A stretch of 64,000 bases of DNA. It comes from Tachypleus tridentatus (lineage: Eukaryota; Arthropoda; Merostomata; Xiphosura; Limulidae). Location of the stretch: NCBI RefSeq assembly GCF_004210375.1, contig NC_134834.1:162521290-162585289 (forward strand), in the 5' to 3' direction. The position numbers were made by a program, and so were the translations under genes. Position 1 is the first letter of the stretch. Every line of letters begins with the position of its first letter. Under the pieces are notes generated by a model, which saw nothing but the letters and a program-made list of their open reading frames with translations, was not told where the DNA came from and did not search any database. Of the stretch, positions 21,750 to 34,249 are shown one piece after another.

Positions 21750-23465
21750 TCGGATAGCGAATTTACTAAATGGTTTAGAGCTATAGAACACAGTATTTTG
21801 AATTGAGGAAACCTTTAATGCTTCCCAGGAAAGATGGAAAAAATTCCAAAGCTACCTCAGAACATCAAAATCATACGCTTTAGTTAGGAAATATGACCCT
21901 AATAACCCTGTGTCCCAAAAATACATTGCAATTAAGCTGGTTATATGTCAGGGCACAGTTAATAAGGAAGGATTTTTAATTTTACGAAGGCTCACAAACA
22001 TATGTCATGGAAACAGCTTTAGTCTATGACATTTGTATGTTTCTTCAAGAAGGATTTTTGTTTGGAGCAACAGCCTCAAATATTTGCTTTCGTGAATTCT
22101 TACCTGATAAGAGACATAACGCAGTTTTTCATATCATGTTTATGGTACGACTTGTTGCTGGCCTCTCTCTCTAGATTGTTTTGGTGCCTCAAAATTACAT
22201 TACTTTGTTTTTGTCTTGAAGCACAAGGGAAGCTCTTATCTTAGAAATTCTAAATTCTCGACCTGAACCCATATTTACAATGCGACTTTATGAATAATTT
22301 GCGAAGGAAAGGTATGCTACATACTAGTTCTCCAGAAGCTACAACCTTCAGTGACAATATCATACTTAGAAACCCCCATTGATTTCAAAATACAGATTTG
22401 ATGCATTCCTTTCCACCGTAACTTTTTATTTAATATAAATTTCTTAACCTTGTATTACTGACACCACAGACTGTCGTTCAATTGCATGTTGTCGCATATT
22501 ATTGTAATAAGTAAAATATGTTTTATAACATTTCGTGGAACAACCTTATCAAACATTGGCATGGAATATTGCAACATTTGAAGACCAAGATAAAAAAACA
22601 ATAACTTTTCTTTTTTAACTAAGGCAGAGAAACTTTGAACCAAAACTATGCGCAGTAACATAATTAACATCTTCTAGCTTTCAATGGAGAACAGGAACCA
22701 ATCCAGCAGAAGTTCGTTGACTAAATACACGACAACTATTATTCAGAAAGACTCGATGTTAACTCCTCCATTGATTCCTCTTCCCGACTTCCGTAAAGAG
22801 GTTACAAAGAGCAAGGATGTCACAAAACATGAGCATTACGTTGGGTGCAGCTCAGTGTGAAGAATCGCTGTGGAAGAGAGACAAGAGAAGAAATTTAATA
22901 TCTGCTCGGCCGTCATCCATAGTCAGTGTATATCCTGTGTTAGGGTTAAGAATAGTCAAAAGAACATTAAGATAAACCATAGATCACGTAAAGTGTAAAA
23001 CATTGTCGAATTAACCAAGCGTTCAGTTAACTCATCTAGGGTATTTTATAAAGATGTTTATAAGCTTTGTCGAGAAAGGACTGTTTAATTATAACATCAA
23101 GGAACCCTGAATGTCTTCATAAAATCAGTTTCAACTTGTGTAGGTGTATGGTAATGTCCAAAGTTCTTGTCGTGGAGATAAATTTCAATATCCTTTGGTA
23201 TTGTGGTAACGAATGTGAAAATATAAATCGTATGTCTAAGTCGTTGTTCGTAAAGATATATTTGAGTGTGTAACCTTGTTCGTTAACTGTATTTGTACCG
23301 AGTGTTAATTAACATGTTTCTCAAACCATATGTTTAAACCTTCAGACTGGTAACGATATACTAGGGAAACCGATAAACCGTTATAGAAAATCAGAATATT
23401 CATGAGGAAAACTAACACGTGTTGGTTAAAATGGTCAGTATGAGTTTTAAAAAATCACCATCAGC
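21750..23465. other. 3' flank, no gene recognised
   Basis: Short open frames at 22026-22244, 22455-22670 and 23067-23273 have no recognisable motif and no splice support. No repeat was recognised. Confidence 0.45.
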
Positions 23466-23469
23466 CAGA

Positions 23470-23890
23470 ATTAAATTAATAACGTAATCAACTGTTATAA
23501 ATGGTATTATCGTATTAAGTATTAAATTAATAACGTAATCAACTGTTATAAATGGTATTATCGTATTAAGTATTAAATTAATAACATAATCAACTATGTT
23601 ATAAATGGTATTATCGTATTAAGTATAAAATTAATAACATAATCAACTATGTTATAAATGGTATTATCGTATTAAGTATTAAATTGATAACATAATCAAC
23701 TATGTTATAAATGGTATTATCGTATTAAGTATTAAATTATTAACATAATCAACTGTTATAAATGGTATTATCGTATTAAGTATTAAATTAATAACATAAC
23801 CAACTATGTTATAAATGGTATTATCGTATTAAGTATTAAATTAATAACATAACCAACTATGTTATAAATGGTATTATCGTATTAAGTATT
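23470..23890. repeat. Minisatellite, 51-54-bp unit, 8 copies
   Basis: Units start ATTAAATTAATAAC and end TATCGTATTAAGT. Copies begin near 23470, 23521, 23572, 23626, 23680, 23734, 23785 and 23839. The 54-bp form has an ATG insertion that creates a short inverted repeat, ATAACAT...ATGTTAT. Confidence 0.97.
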
Positions 23891-24232
23891 TCGTTGTGAG
23901 GTTTCATGTTCTATATTTTCTCTTTACTTATCGTTATTAGAAAATGGAAATAAACATAATCCAACTTGTGCAGTTTGAGCTTTTGTTTTGCATCATTCAA
24001 AAGTGTAGCAATGAAAATATAACATGTGAAAATATTAACACTATTATTTTATAAGAACAAGGTAACTTATAATTCCTTTTTTTTGGTAGAGTTTGTTCTT
24101 AAAATCCCTGTCTGTCATATAATACTGGGCATCTACCTATTGATTTGTATTTATATTATACTTATTAATGATGCAATTAACACTAATGCTTTTACTCTTC
24201 GTCTATTTTTTTATTTTTAAATACATCCAACT

Positions 24233-24325
24233 AATAGTTTCTTTTGCATTTATACAATGATTTAACAGTTTTCTTGCATTTATACAATGATTTAACAATT
24301 TCTCTTGCATTTATACAATGATTTT
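24233..24325. repeat. Short tandem repeat, about 32-bp unit, 3 copies
   Basis: Three copies of a unit containing TTGCATTTATACAATGATTT. Confidence 0.9.
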
Positions 24326-24451
24326 TTGTACTTGGGTGTTGAGGGAAAAAAATGGCCGCTTAATAAAAGTTTTTGTAAAGCAATGTTTGTAGAGCTGTAT
24401 ATATAGTTCTATATAGAATTGTGTAGAGTTACATCAGTTCACCCCCTCAGA

Positions 24452-24735
24452 TGGCCCAGCATGGCCCGGTGGTTAAGGCACTTGATTCGTAATCTGAGGG
24501 TCGCGCGTTTGAATCCTCGTCACATCAAACATGCTCACCATTTCAGCCGTGGGGGCGTTAAAATGTGACGGTCAATCCCACTATTCGTTGGTAAAAGAGT
24601 AGTCCAAGAGTTGGCGGTATGTGGTGATGACTAGCTGTCTTCCTTCTAGCCTTACACTACTAGGTTAGGGACGGCTAGCGCAAATAGTCCTCGTGTAGCT
24701 TTGCGCGAAATTCTAAACAAACCAAACCAAAACCA
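24452..24735 (+). mobile_element. SINE A
   Basis: Full-length, head ATGGCCCAGCATGGCCC. Imperfect flanking duplications (CACCCCCTCAGAT and CACCCTTTCAGAA). Confidence 0.92.
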
Positions 24736-24739
24736 CCCT

Positions 24740-25740
24740 TTCAGAAGATTTCTAGAGACAAACTGTTGTGTCATTGAAGTTAAGATGACGGTCAAAGTGT
24801 TTCATCAGACTTTAGTAAATTAAGTCAGCTGGATAAGACATTGTTTAGAGCTACATTTTCACTAGAAGCGAAAATACTTGATGGCGGGCAGTAACAGTGT
24901 TCTAGAACATGTGTAAAAGATATGTTGTTATTGATAGGAATCTTTATCAAACAACGTACCTTGAACCTAAATCTATGATTCACAATAAAATGGATCACTT
25001 CGAATAGACTTACTTCATCTGGAGGACTACAGTTCATTGTTTTGGTTTAAAAAAATTTTTTGTATATATTATGCAGTACAGTCCTATTATTATTATTGTA
25101 CCACCCTGTTTGCATGTACACGCTAAATGATCATAAAAAAGTGTATTCATTTTCGTCACGAACAGTTGGTTCGGGTAATTCTAGAACGTTACTATAAATC
25201 TGATTATGTAATATTTCTACTTACCAATGATCAAACCCAATTTAGTGTTTATAGCAGTTTATATATTGTTTAAAATGCCCCTAGGTAAATCTGCCAATTA
25301 TATGTTGTTGTTGCTTTGAGTGCACGATGAGCTACATGCGATCTGTTCTCCGCATTGAATCAAACCCAAGACTAGCATTGTTAGTTCGTAAACTTACCGG
25401 GAGAATACTTCTACCTATACATATATAAATTTATTTCAACATCATCCTATTGACTAATTTATAAAACGTATAAAATAAAAACGTTTAATGGAATTTTCAG
25501 AACAATTTAGTTCATTTAAAAGCTCATACAAATATTCATACTTTTTAATTTCACCATATGTCAACTCATCATATAAATCGTCCCTCTACATCAAAATACT
25601 CGAGCATCGTTTTATTAGTGCAACATTTCTCTGTACAAAGTAGACTTATGCAACGATGTAAAATAACTAAACTTAAAGGTAATTTTAACATAACCTTTTT
25701 ATATTATGTTTTCATGTTAGTGTGATAAAACTTAGCCGCT
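24740..25740. other. No gene or repeat recognised
   Basis: The minus-strand frame at 24825-25037 has no recognisable features. Confidence 0.45.
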
Positions 25741-25759
25741 TAAATCGCTTTAAACAATC

Positions 25760-26100
25760 GAATTAATTATTAATTATATTCTTGTTGAGATATGTATTGT
25801 ATAAGTCATGACTGCCTAAAAACATGTTCTCTACTTCATGGAGGGATGAATTAATTATTAAATAATTAACAAATGAATTAGCATTCACTGTCCCTTTTTA
25901 GAATTAACTAATTAATTAGTGTTAACCATCCTTTTAAGGAGGAATAACTTATAAATTATTTTAATGAATTAGAGTGAAGCATCCTTTAGGAACTAGTTAA
26001 TTAATTAATTATCAATTATCAACATGATAAAACATGTATTGTATGAATCATGGCTACTTGTCATGGCAGTCTAAAAATAAATTTTCTACTTTATGGTACT
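25760..26100. repeat. Old AT-rich duplication with TTAATTAATTA blocks
   Basis: ATGTATTGTATAAGTCATG with a CTACTTCATGG-type end (about 25793-25842) recurs as ATGTATTGTATGAATCATG at about 26033-26095. Between them a GAATTAG/CATCCTTTTAGG motif repeats three times at about 60-bp spacing. Confidence 0.55.
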
Positions 26101-26199
26101 ATTACGTAATCATCAATTAGTACTGTCTATCTAGGATCAAACTATAATTTCAACCCTCCATAAGTTAGTTGTGCCCCTGGCGATACTTTGTTGAACTGT

Positions 26200-27030
26200 G
26201 ACATTATGACCTCTCATGGTGGCTTAGCAAAGCGTCCGTAAGGACAAGCCATACAGTGGCAACTTTTAAAATTATGATGTCTTCATCTTTGATGACATCA
26301 CCCCTACCTCCTGTTGGTAGTGCCAACTTAACTACTACCAGAGAATATATTTTTGGCAGCTTCTGTTATTTTAATTATTGTTTCATTTTGTTGTGTTTGA
26401 GCGAGTATGTTGTGTGTTCTTCGTTAGGTGTGTTTTGAGTTTGGGTGTGCTCTTTTACTGCCTGTGAATGTGTCTGTTAAGTAGATTTTTTATTTAAATT
26501 TGGATGTTGATAAAAAAAAGTGTTCTTCATTGTGATCTGTTTGTTTTCTGATTTTCTACTTGTGTTGTTTAGTATGCTTATTATGAGCACTTTGATGTTC
26601 TTGTATTCTTGGCATCCTCTGTAGTTTACTATGTATTGCTGTTGGCAGTTGCAGCACTGTGGTTGTGTATTTTCTCGAGGACAGTCTGTGTTATTGTATT
26701 CTCCCCGCACCTTACACAGAGTGAGAGAGCTTTACACGCGGCTGCCACATGTCCGTAACGCAGGCAGTTGTAACACTGGGTTACAACTACCACTGCTGTT
26801 TTTGTGTGTTATACTTTGTATTTTTGATACCAGATAATGATACTATTTGATATCACGCTCTGAATATATTGTGTTTTGTATATGTTTATTTTAACTACAT
26901 TGGTAAATTTATCTGTTCTGTTTGAGAATATTCGTTCTATGATGGTATATTCTATGTGATTGTATCTAAGTTCTGCTTCTATATCTTCATTTGTAATACT
27001 AGAGTGTACATATTTTATAACGAAATATTT
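26200..27030 (-). pseudogene. Jockey-type LINE ORF1 (gag-like) relic with zinc knuckles
   Basis: On the minus strand a region reading YFVIKYVHSSITNEDIEAEL (from about 27030) is followed by a perfect CX2CX4HX4C knuckle, CYNCLRYGHVAAAC, at 26775-26734. Then come CVRC and a last CCNC...NYRGC block typical of Jockey-superfamily ORF1 proteins. At least one in-frame stop (near 26809) and a frameshift (near 26700-26710) break the frame. Family knowledge: these proteins bind the element RNA. No reverse transcriptase follows, so this is an isolated fragment. The minus-strand coding signal fades below about 26250. Confidence 0.8.
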
Positions 27031-27112
27031 GGGTCTGAGGGTCACGGGATCGAATGCCTTTTATACATAACATGCTCGCCATTTCAGCCGTGAGGGCGTT
27101 ATAATGTGACGG
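27031..27112 (+). mobile_element. SINE A fragment
   Basis: Carries CTGAGGGTCACGGGATCGAA through GGGCGTTATAATGTGACGGTC. Both ends are missing, and the left end abuts the LINE relic. Confidence 0.8.
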
Positions 27113-27282
27113 TCTGCATGCTTTATGTATTGAGTTGCAGTCACATGATTCGCTGTTTGGCTACTTGCGTTAAAGAACAGGTGTATTTAATAAAGTGACC
27201 ACTAAGTGTACTCGTATAATGTCCAACGCGTGTCCAAGTTGTTGAACTTGCTTGAGCACGAGCACGAAGTATTGGATTTGGT

Positions 27283-27808
27283 TGGTAGTTTTATCTTCTT
27301 ATACAACTAATACAACATATTTCTTATCCTGATGTATGAGATTTATTTGGTAGTTTTATCTTCTTATACAACTAATACAACATATTTCTTATCCTGATGT
27401 ATTAGATTTATTTGGTAGTTTTATCTTCTTATACAACTAATACAACATATTTCTTATCCTGATGTATTAGATTTATTTGGTAGTTTTATCTTCTTATACA
27501 ACTAATACAACATATTTCTTATCCTGATGTATTAGATTTATTTGGTAGTTTTATCTTCTTATACAACTAATACAACATATTTCTTCTCCTGATGTATTAG
27601 ATTTATTTGGTAGTTTTATCTTCTTATACAACTAATACAACATATTTCTTCTCCTGATGTATTAGATTTATTTGGTAGTTTTATCTTCTTATACAACTAA
27701 TACAACATATTTCTTATCCTGATGTATTAGATTTATTTGGTAGTTTTATCTTCTTATACAACTAATACAGTATATTTCTTCTCCTGATGTATTAGATTTA
27801 TTTCGTAG
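27283..27808. repeat. Minisatellite, 65-bp unit, 8 copies
   Basis: Unit starts TTTGGTAGTTTTATCTTC and ends CTGATGTATTAGATTTA; successive starts lie 65 bp apart (27411, 27476, 27541). Copies are nearly identical: a TTAGA/TGAGA change in the first, TCTCC for TATCC in some, and ACAGTATA in the last. Confidence 0.97.
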
Positions 27809-28208
27809 TTTTTCTTATTCTTCTTTTAGTTCTAATAAAGATCCCTATAATCGTTTATCATGCGTGATTATTTTTCCATTTTTAAAATTATTGGAACTCA
27901 ACGTAACGCAGAATGAAATCACAAAACAATCATTTACCTAGTTACTCGTGGGGTCTACATGCCGCATTATATCAAGTAATATTACTAATTTTCCTGTTAT
28001 AACACTCGTTTAAAGAAACTGCAGAAGCAAAACCATTGAGTGGAATCACTCATTTTTTTGTGCAGTAATTAGTATAATTATTTCCTTGTTTCAGTGTTTA
28101 TCTCAAAGCTACAGGAACTAATAACAACATTATTGTTATTTTTGGTTATATTTTAATGTTGTGACTTACATATTATATTGCACAACAACGTTTTTGCTTC
28201 TTGAACAC

Positions 28209-28595
28209 TGTTGGGTGTTCCTTATACATTTTTGGTTGTTGATCACGAAAATCACGCCCAAATTTGCCCATCACATTCCGTTTCATTGAAATCTTGTTTT
28301 GTCATGTTTTTTCTTATATTTGTGTACAAAATTTTTCGTTTCTGTAAAAGACCTATGAACAATGTTTTGTGCAGTCTGGGCACATGTCCAGGCACGAAAT
28401 CAGGCCAGGTTGGAAGCTGTTCTGTGGAAGTATGTAGTCCGGGCATGCATGGGCAGACAGGAGCCAGCTTGACACTGTCTCAGCAGGCTATAAAAGTGGC
28501 TTGCATACACAGAAGCTGCTCATTGGATTAATATAGACCTTATAGTGTGAACGTATTGTTTTAGAATACAGCATTGCCTCACTAGTACTGTAACA
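28209..28595 (+). mobile_element. Possible solo LTR or promoter-bearing repeat
   Basis: It starts TGTTGGG and ends GTAACA, the TG...CA pattern of LTRs, and holds a good TATA box (TATAAAAG at 28489-28496) preceded by a GC-richer stretch. The flanking 5-mers do not match, so an LTR is not shown. Confidence 0.25.
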
Positions 28596-28616
28596 AGTAA
28601 GTTAGATGTTATAGAC

Positions 28617-30961
28617 CAGTGGTTCTCAACCTTGTTGGAGGTACTGAACCCCGGAAGTTTCGTACTTGCATTCACTGAACCCTTCGCAACTGGAAAAATG
28701 AAATATGATTTTTTTTCAAAGTTAAAACATAAGTAGATATTTTATTAGTGCACAAAATGAACCATACATCAGTGGAACACAATATCACTGTGTTGAAAGA
28801 ACAAAACCAACAAAACATGAATTTCACACAAAAACAAAAACATAACTCAATGAATATTTACTGCAAATCAATGTGACTTGCTGTTGCCTTTCAGAGACAA
28901 GTTCAGAAATGTGCGGCTTCATCTTGGCAAGTGCCACTCTCATATCATTTTCGCAACAAAGTATGTTCCTTTTCTTCGTTTTTATGTCTACCATCCTCGA
29001 AAAGGATTGCTCGCAAAGCTTCGTTGTAACAAACGGTATGAATATCTCACGGGCTTCCTTAGCAATAAGAGGGTACGCTACGATTTGGTGACACCAAAAC
29101 GTTGAGAGCGTTGTTGTTCTGAAAAGTTGCTGTTGAACCTGGCTCTGCTGAAGTTCAATGATTTCGTCGAGGTATTCATCATTGACATCTGCTGTCGCAA
29201 CACTAAACGTGAACGGCTGTCTCACCCATGCTGGATATGACTCTCTGGTGGGGAAGTATCCGTCTAGAGACCATTGCTAAGCGCGTAAGGCGTGCGACTC
29301 GTAATCCGAGGGTCGCGGGTTCGTTCGTGCCCGCGTCGCGCCAAACATGCTCTCCCTGTCAGCCATGGGGGCGTTATAATGTGACGGTCAATTCCACTAT
29401 TCGTTGGTAAAAGAGTAGCCCAAGAGTTGGCGGTGGGTGGTGATGACTAGCTGCCTTCCCTCTAGTCTTACACTGCTAAATTAGGGACGGCTAGCACAGA
29501 TAGCCCTCTAGTAGCTTTGTGCGAAATTCAAAAAACAAACAAACCGTCGAGAGACTTTGCGAGCTCATCTAAGTGCATGGCAATTGTTTGCTTCAGTTCA
29601 CCGGGTACAGAAATGTCTCCGATTTCAGACACATCTTCGATCTTACTTACACAGTCGTCCAGCAGGGGAAAGTTTGCGAAGTTATCTTCTCTGTTCGTCG
29701 TTTCCATAGCAGTAGCTCTTTTTGAAAAGCCTTCAGGTTTTCTTCCGCTTCGATGATGTTGACTCCACCGCCCTGCATTTGTTGATTGAGATGATTGAGA
29801 GCATTGAAAATAACGGCCATGTACGCCAAAATGAGAATGAACTCAGATTTTTCGAAGCAATCTGCATAACAATGTTGGTGCTCTCGCAAAAACAGGGCTA
29901 ATTCCACACGCATGGCAAAAACACGATTCAGCACCTTTCCCCGGGATAACCACCGAATGTTAGAATGGTACAGAAGTACCTCGAATTCAGAGCCCATTTC
30001 ATTACACATCTCTTTGAAGATGCGATGCTTCAGGGCACTATTTCACACAAAGTTCACACATTCCACTTCAAGTTTTAATACTTCTGCCAGGTTTGAAGGC
30101 AAGGTTTTTGTTGCCAACGCATGCCTGTGCAGAACACACTGCGTTACAATGACATGTGGTGCATCGGTTTTCACCAGCGCACCAAAACCAGAGTTTCGTC
30201 CCAGCATGACTGGAGCTCCATCCGAACAAACTGCAGAAACCATATACCACGAAAGATCGTTGTCTCCGAAGAAGTCATCCACAAGTTTCTTCACGTCGGC
30301 TTCCTTAGTTGTTGTTGTAAGAGTCTTACAAAATAAAAAATCTTCTTTTATCTCGTCGTTCTTCACATAGCGCACGAATACAACAAACTGGCTTAGATTG
30401 GAAACGTCGGTGGTCTCGTCGAGTTGAAGACTGAATTTTGCTGGGCTTGAAATCAGATCTGCAACTACTTGAGCCAAGATGTCATCGATCATGTCATCTA
30501 TTCATTCTGCTGCTGATGGTATCATTTGAAAGAGGAATTTGGGATAACTTATTTTCAGCAGCTTTTCCTAGCATGATATTCGCCATCTTCAACGCAGCTG
30601 GTTTTACGAGTGCTTCATCAATGGTGTGTGGTTTGCCCTGCTTTGCGATCAAGTACACAACTTTGTACGATGCTGTGAAGATCGGTTTGTCGATGGATAG
30701 AAAGCCGAGAACAGGCAAAGTAGCCTTTTAATCGAACCTGGCTCTCTTTACCTTGAATTTAGCAAGCGTTGTGTTCTTGTATTTCTCATCTCCATGCAGC
30801 TTTAGGGAGTGTTCTCTTAGTTTTGCCAGTGCTACACTGGAATTGCTCAACTTGGCATTGCAAATCATGCATTGAGGACGCTGACTCCCATCATGTTCTG
30901 TTATACACGTAAATCCATATTGTACGTATTCGCCCGCCCACTTTCTGTTTTTGCTCGACAT
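28617..30961 (-). pseudogene. hAT transposase (ZBED5/FAM200-like), broken
   Basis: Minus-strand coding relic. It opens at 30961 with MSSKNRKWAGEYVQYGFTCI and a BED-type zinc finger (CMIC, then H and H about 21 and 26 residues later). It continues with a hAT catalytic region (LQLDETTDVSN, then CSDGAP and CVLHRH) and ends in the hAT C-terminal dimerisation block (FWCHQIVAYPLIAKEAREIF and CEQSFSRMVDIKTKKRN, about 29100-28950). Lesions: TAA at 30728-30730, frameshift near 30500, stop at 30043-30045, frameshift near 29690-29710, and a SINE A at 29272-29543. The 3' end has the hAT/Buster-type terminus CAGTGGTTCTCAACCTT at 28617. I could not find the matching inverted terminus beyond 30961. Confidence 0.88.
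29272..29543 (+). mobile_element. SINE A inside the hAT transposase relic
   Basis: Opposite orientation to the transposase. Target duplication CCGTCTAGAGAC (29260-29271) and CCGTCGAGAGAC (29544-29555), one mismatch. The first bases of the head are degenerate. The host reading frame resumes across the site, so the insertion came after the hAT copy. Confidence 0.93.
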
Positions 30962-30964
30962 AGT

Positions 30965-31540
30965 TAGTATGAAGGGATTGAAAGATTAGGAAAAAAATCA
31001 AAAATGACGCACGATCACTACAGTCACAAGTCGACTGCTAAGCGCAAGAAATTCCTTGCAGCACAGATATTAAGGCCAAGTGATGTGACGTGATCAGCCG
31101 CAGCCAATGACGGCCAGGTAGAGTTTATAGTAAGCCTGTAATAAACAATAAAGCCGTGGATCAAAAACCTGTTGGTTATAATGAAAAAAGGTCAATACAG
31201 TATCTTGAGATATAAACTACATAACTTGCAAGAAGTTGAATAACAGTGTCTTGAGGTTAAAAATATATAGAATTTGTAACAATTGTTTTCAAGTTAAACT
31301 GACATTTTTTATTACCATTGTTGCCGTATAAACAGTTACGATTATGCATTATATTAATTTGCCAGAATTGCTAAAAGGACTTGGTATAACTAATGACATA
31401 TTTTAATTTTATCAACAGAAAGGCCAAATAATAGTAATTATAGAAACCGAAAATTTAGATTCTCTTTGTATTCAACATAATTATTAAACAGAGTCTTTCT
31501 TTGACAATATTGCAGTATTTATTAATATTTTGTTTAATAA
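30965..31540. other. No gene recognised
   Basis: Probably includes the 5' untranslated part of the hAT element up to about 31150, but no terminus was found. AT-rich beyond. Confidence 0.4.
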
Positions 31541-31545
31541 TTTGT

Positions 31546-31660
31546 ACCACAGTGGAACAGCGGTAAATCTACGAAATTGCAGTGTTAAAATACGAATTTC
31601 GATTCCCTGCGTTGAAAACAGCAGGTAGCCCATTGTAGCTTTGTCCTCAAACAGACAGAA
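31546..31660 (+). mobile_element. SINE B, diverged
   Basis: ACAGTGGAACAGCGGTAAAT, TTTCGATTCCCTGCGTTG and an end AGCCCATTGTAGCTTTGTCC. Confidence 0.7.
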
Positions 31661-31768
31661 TTTGACGATTTAAGTGTTTTGTTTCACTAATTAGAATAAA
31701 TAAAACTTATTCCTAGTTTGTTTGTTTTTTTGCCAATTTTTGCGTTTAATTCTAAATAAACAAGACAG

Positions 31769-32042
31769 TTTATTTGTTTTGTTTTTTTTAGAATTTCGCG
31801 CAAAGCTACACAAGGGCTATTTGCGCTAGCCGTCCCTGATTTAGCAGTGTAAGACTAGAGGGAAGGTAGCTAGTTATCACCACCAACCGCCAACTCTTTG
31901 GCTACTCTTTTACCAATGAATAGTGGAATTGACCGTTACTTTATAACACCCTCACGACTGAAAGGGCGAGCATGTTTGGTGTGACGAGGATTCGAACTCG
32001 CGACCCTCAAATTACGAGTCGAACGCCTTATCCCACTTGGCC
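31769..32042 (-). mobile_element. SINE A, minus orientation
   Basis: Full-length. Imperfect duplications AAACAAGACAG and AAACAAAACAG flank it. Confidence 0.92.
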
Positions 32043-32059
32043 AAACAAAACAGCCCTGA

Positions 32060-34090
32060 GTATGTAAATACTTAATAACACATTCAACGATGGAATACTT
32101 TAGAAATCCTTTGAAGATATATGTTTATAAGCCGAAATATGAAAATGTTAATTCAATGTATTAACTTTAACTTTTGATAAATGACATTACAAATTTAACG
32201 CAACATAAATCTAAGTAAACAAAAGAGTAACACAAAATGTAAAGATTCCATTCATTTACCATAAATAAAAACCACTATACAGATAATAACGATGAAAATT
32301 CTAAAACCTATACAATGTACCGAATAAACAAGTAACACGAAAATTTCATATTATCAGGTGTTGTTGTTGTTTTTTTTTGTCTTTCTCCAAGTGGTACTGA
32401 CATCAGCCGTTTTTATTTATTAACTGAGAATTTTCGTCTCAGGTGCTGCCCTCTCGTGACTAGGAAGTAAGCTTACGTGTTGACAACACTGAGACAGATA
32501 GTATTTTTCATTTAAATGAAAGTATTCGCTCACTAATGTAATACTAACCAATAAAGACATTTGCATTGGATAATGAGTGGCGTTAAGTAATAACATACTG
32601 GGATTATTAAACTGAGCCATTCAACCAGAAGTGATAATAATAAATCCATTGATCATGATCTGTAAGACCGCGCAAAAAATCTAAAACTTTTTTATCTGTT
32701 CTAACCGTTACTCTCACCAGTATACAGTATTGCGATCTCTGTTGTCAGTAGACATAAAAATGATATCCTATAAGAGATGCTTAACGTTGCAATTTATACT
32801 GGCGTGACATCAGTAGAACGTGCACGAGCCGTGAATCATAGTTATCGTTTAAAGTATCCCCCGAGAAAATTTAAACCGAAAAACCTGCTTTAGGAAAACA
32901 ATACAAAAATTCTTACTACTGAAGATAGTAGCGCAAGAACGCCGAAACGCGTAGTCAGAACAATGTTTACTTTAAAAATACAAGTGCGTGTAATTCACTG
33001 AATTGGCACTGCCATCTGACAACTTAGGACATATTTTTATCATTAGTAAATATAATAAATTAGTTATATATGAGTGTGTTTTAGCAGCCTATTAGCATTT
33101 AGGAAACCGGGATCACATTTATATCAAATTCCACTTTCTCTTCAATTTAAAGATATTTTTTCATTTTTTATATTATACTAGGAGCCAATGAGCATGCGAG
33201 TTTTAGAATTATCAATTACATATTAATACAAATGAACAAATCACAAAGTTATGTTTTCTGCGTTCATATATTTGTTTATTTTCACTATTTAATGGCGATA
33301 TACGTCTGCTCAATTTATATAGTAAATATGGAAATCAACATAATCAAAGTTACATGTTAGGCTTCAATAACACTAAAATTAAAAAATAACTTTGGTTTTA
33401 TGTTGTATAATTCTAATAATAAAAATTAAAGTGGTTTAAAGTTTGACAAAACTTTCTTTATGTTATTGAAAATCTAAAAGATCAAGCCGAAATATTTTGG
33501 CATCTTCTACGACTTTTTCTTTCCACTGTGGCCTAGCGAAAAACTGTAGCTTAGAGAGTCTATATCTTGCTTTCTGTTAGAGCAAAGAGAAAAAAAAATT
33601 CCAAAATGCGTTTGGAGCTATGGATGCGTTATAGAACTAGCGATCAAATCTCACTAAACAAAGAAACTAATCCTATAATCCGACAAAAATATTATGTTAA
33701 TAAAAATGTGTTAAAATACAAAATTCCACGTATTTTTTATGATTTAAAAGAACAATATATCATCCAAAATCTATATGGTTAAGGAATAGTGTTTCGATTT
33801 TGAAAACGTAGGGTTTAAGATAAACTCAAATAACATTTAAGAGATCTTAAAATTATCTATTAATTGACTTTCACAAAATATTACAATTTATTCTTCAGTA
33901 ACAAAATATAAAAGAGGTTTCAAATAAGTTTCCTGTATGTATATGGACAACCTGCCTATAATTAATTTGTATATGGACATTCTGCTATGAATTTACATAT
34001 GGTCAACTTGCTTAGTAAACTTGTAATCTACATTTGTATATGGGCAATTGACTGAGTGAACGCACGTGTAGGCAACTGAGTTAGTGAACT
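32060..34090. other. No gene recognised; one hammerhead-like motif
   Basis: AT-rich. Frames at 32420-32620 (minus) and 33567-33782 (plus) have no recognisable domain. A CTGAAGA ... GAAAC motif lies at 32919-32948 (see findings). Confidence 0.45.
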
Positions 34091-34099
34091 TGTGTGTAT

Positions 34100-34245
34100 G
34101 TTTCTGTGTTTTTCTTATAGCAAAGCCACATCGGGCTATCTGCTTGGCAGTTAGTAGTTGCCGTCCCTCTAGTCTTACATTGCTAAATAAGGGAGGGCTA
34201 GCGCAAATAGCCCTCGTGTAGCTTTGCGGGAAATTAAAAAAGAAA
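34100..34245. mobile_element. Fused SINE B (minus) and SINE A (plus) fragments
   Basis: 34100-34150 matches the 3' end of SINE B on the minus strand (TTTTTCTTATAGCAAAGCCA). 34153-34245 is the 3' third of SINE A on the plus strand (CTCTAGTCTTACATTGCTAA to GGGAAATTAAAAAAG). Confidence 0.75.
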
Positions 34246-34249
34246 ATTG

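Noticed and set aside
27283-27808. CRISPR-like array
   Set aside because: The 65-bp repeats are contiguous without unique spacers, and the genome is eukaryotic; the same holds for 23470-23890 and 5621-5882.
31100-31180. Second terminus of the hAT element (GTGGATCAAAAACCTGTTGG near 31156)
   Set aside because: It resembles the other end only in direct, not inverted, orientation, and no 8-bp duplication fits.
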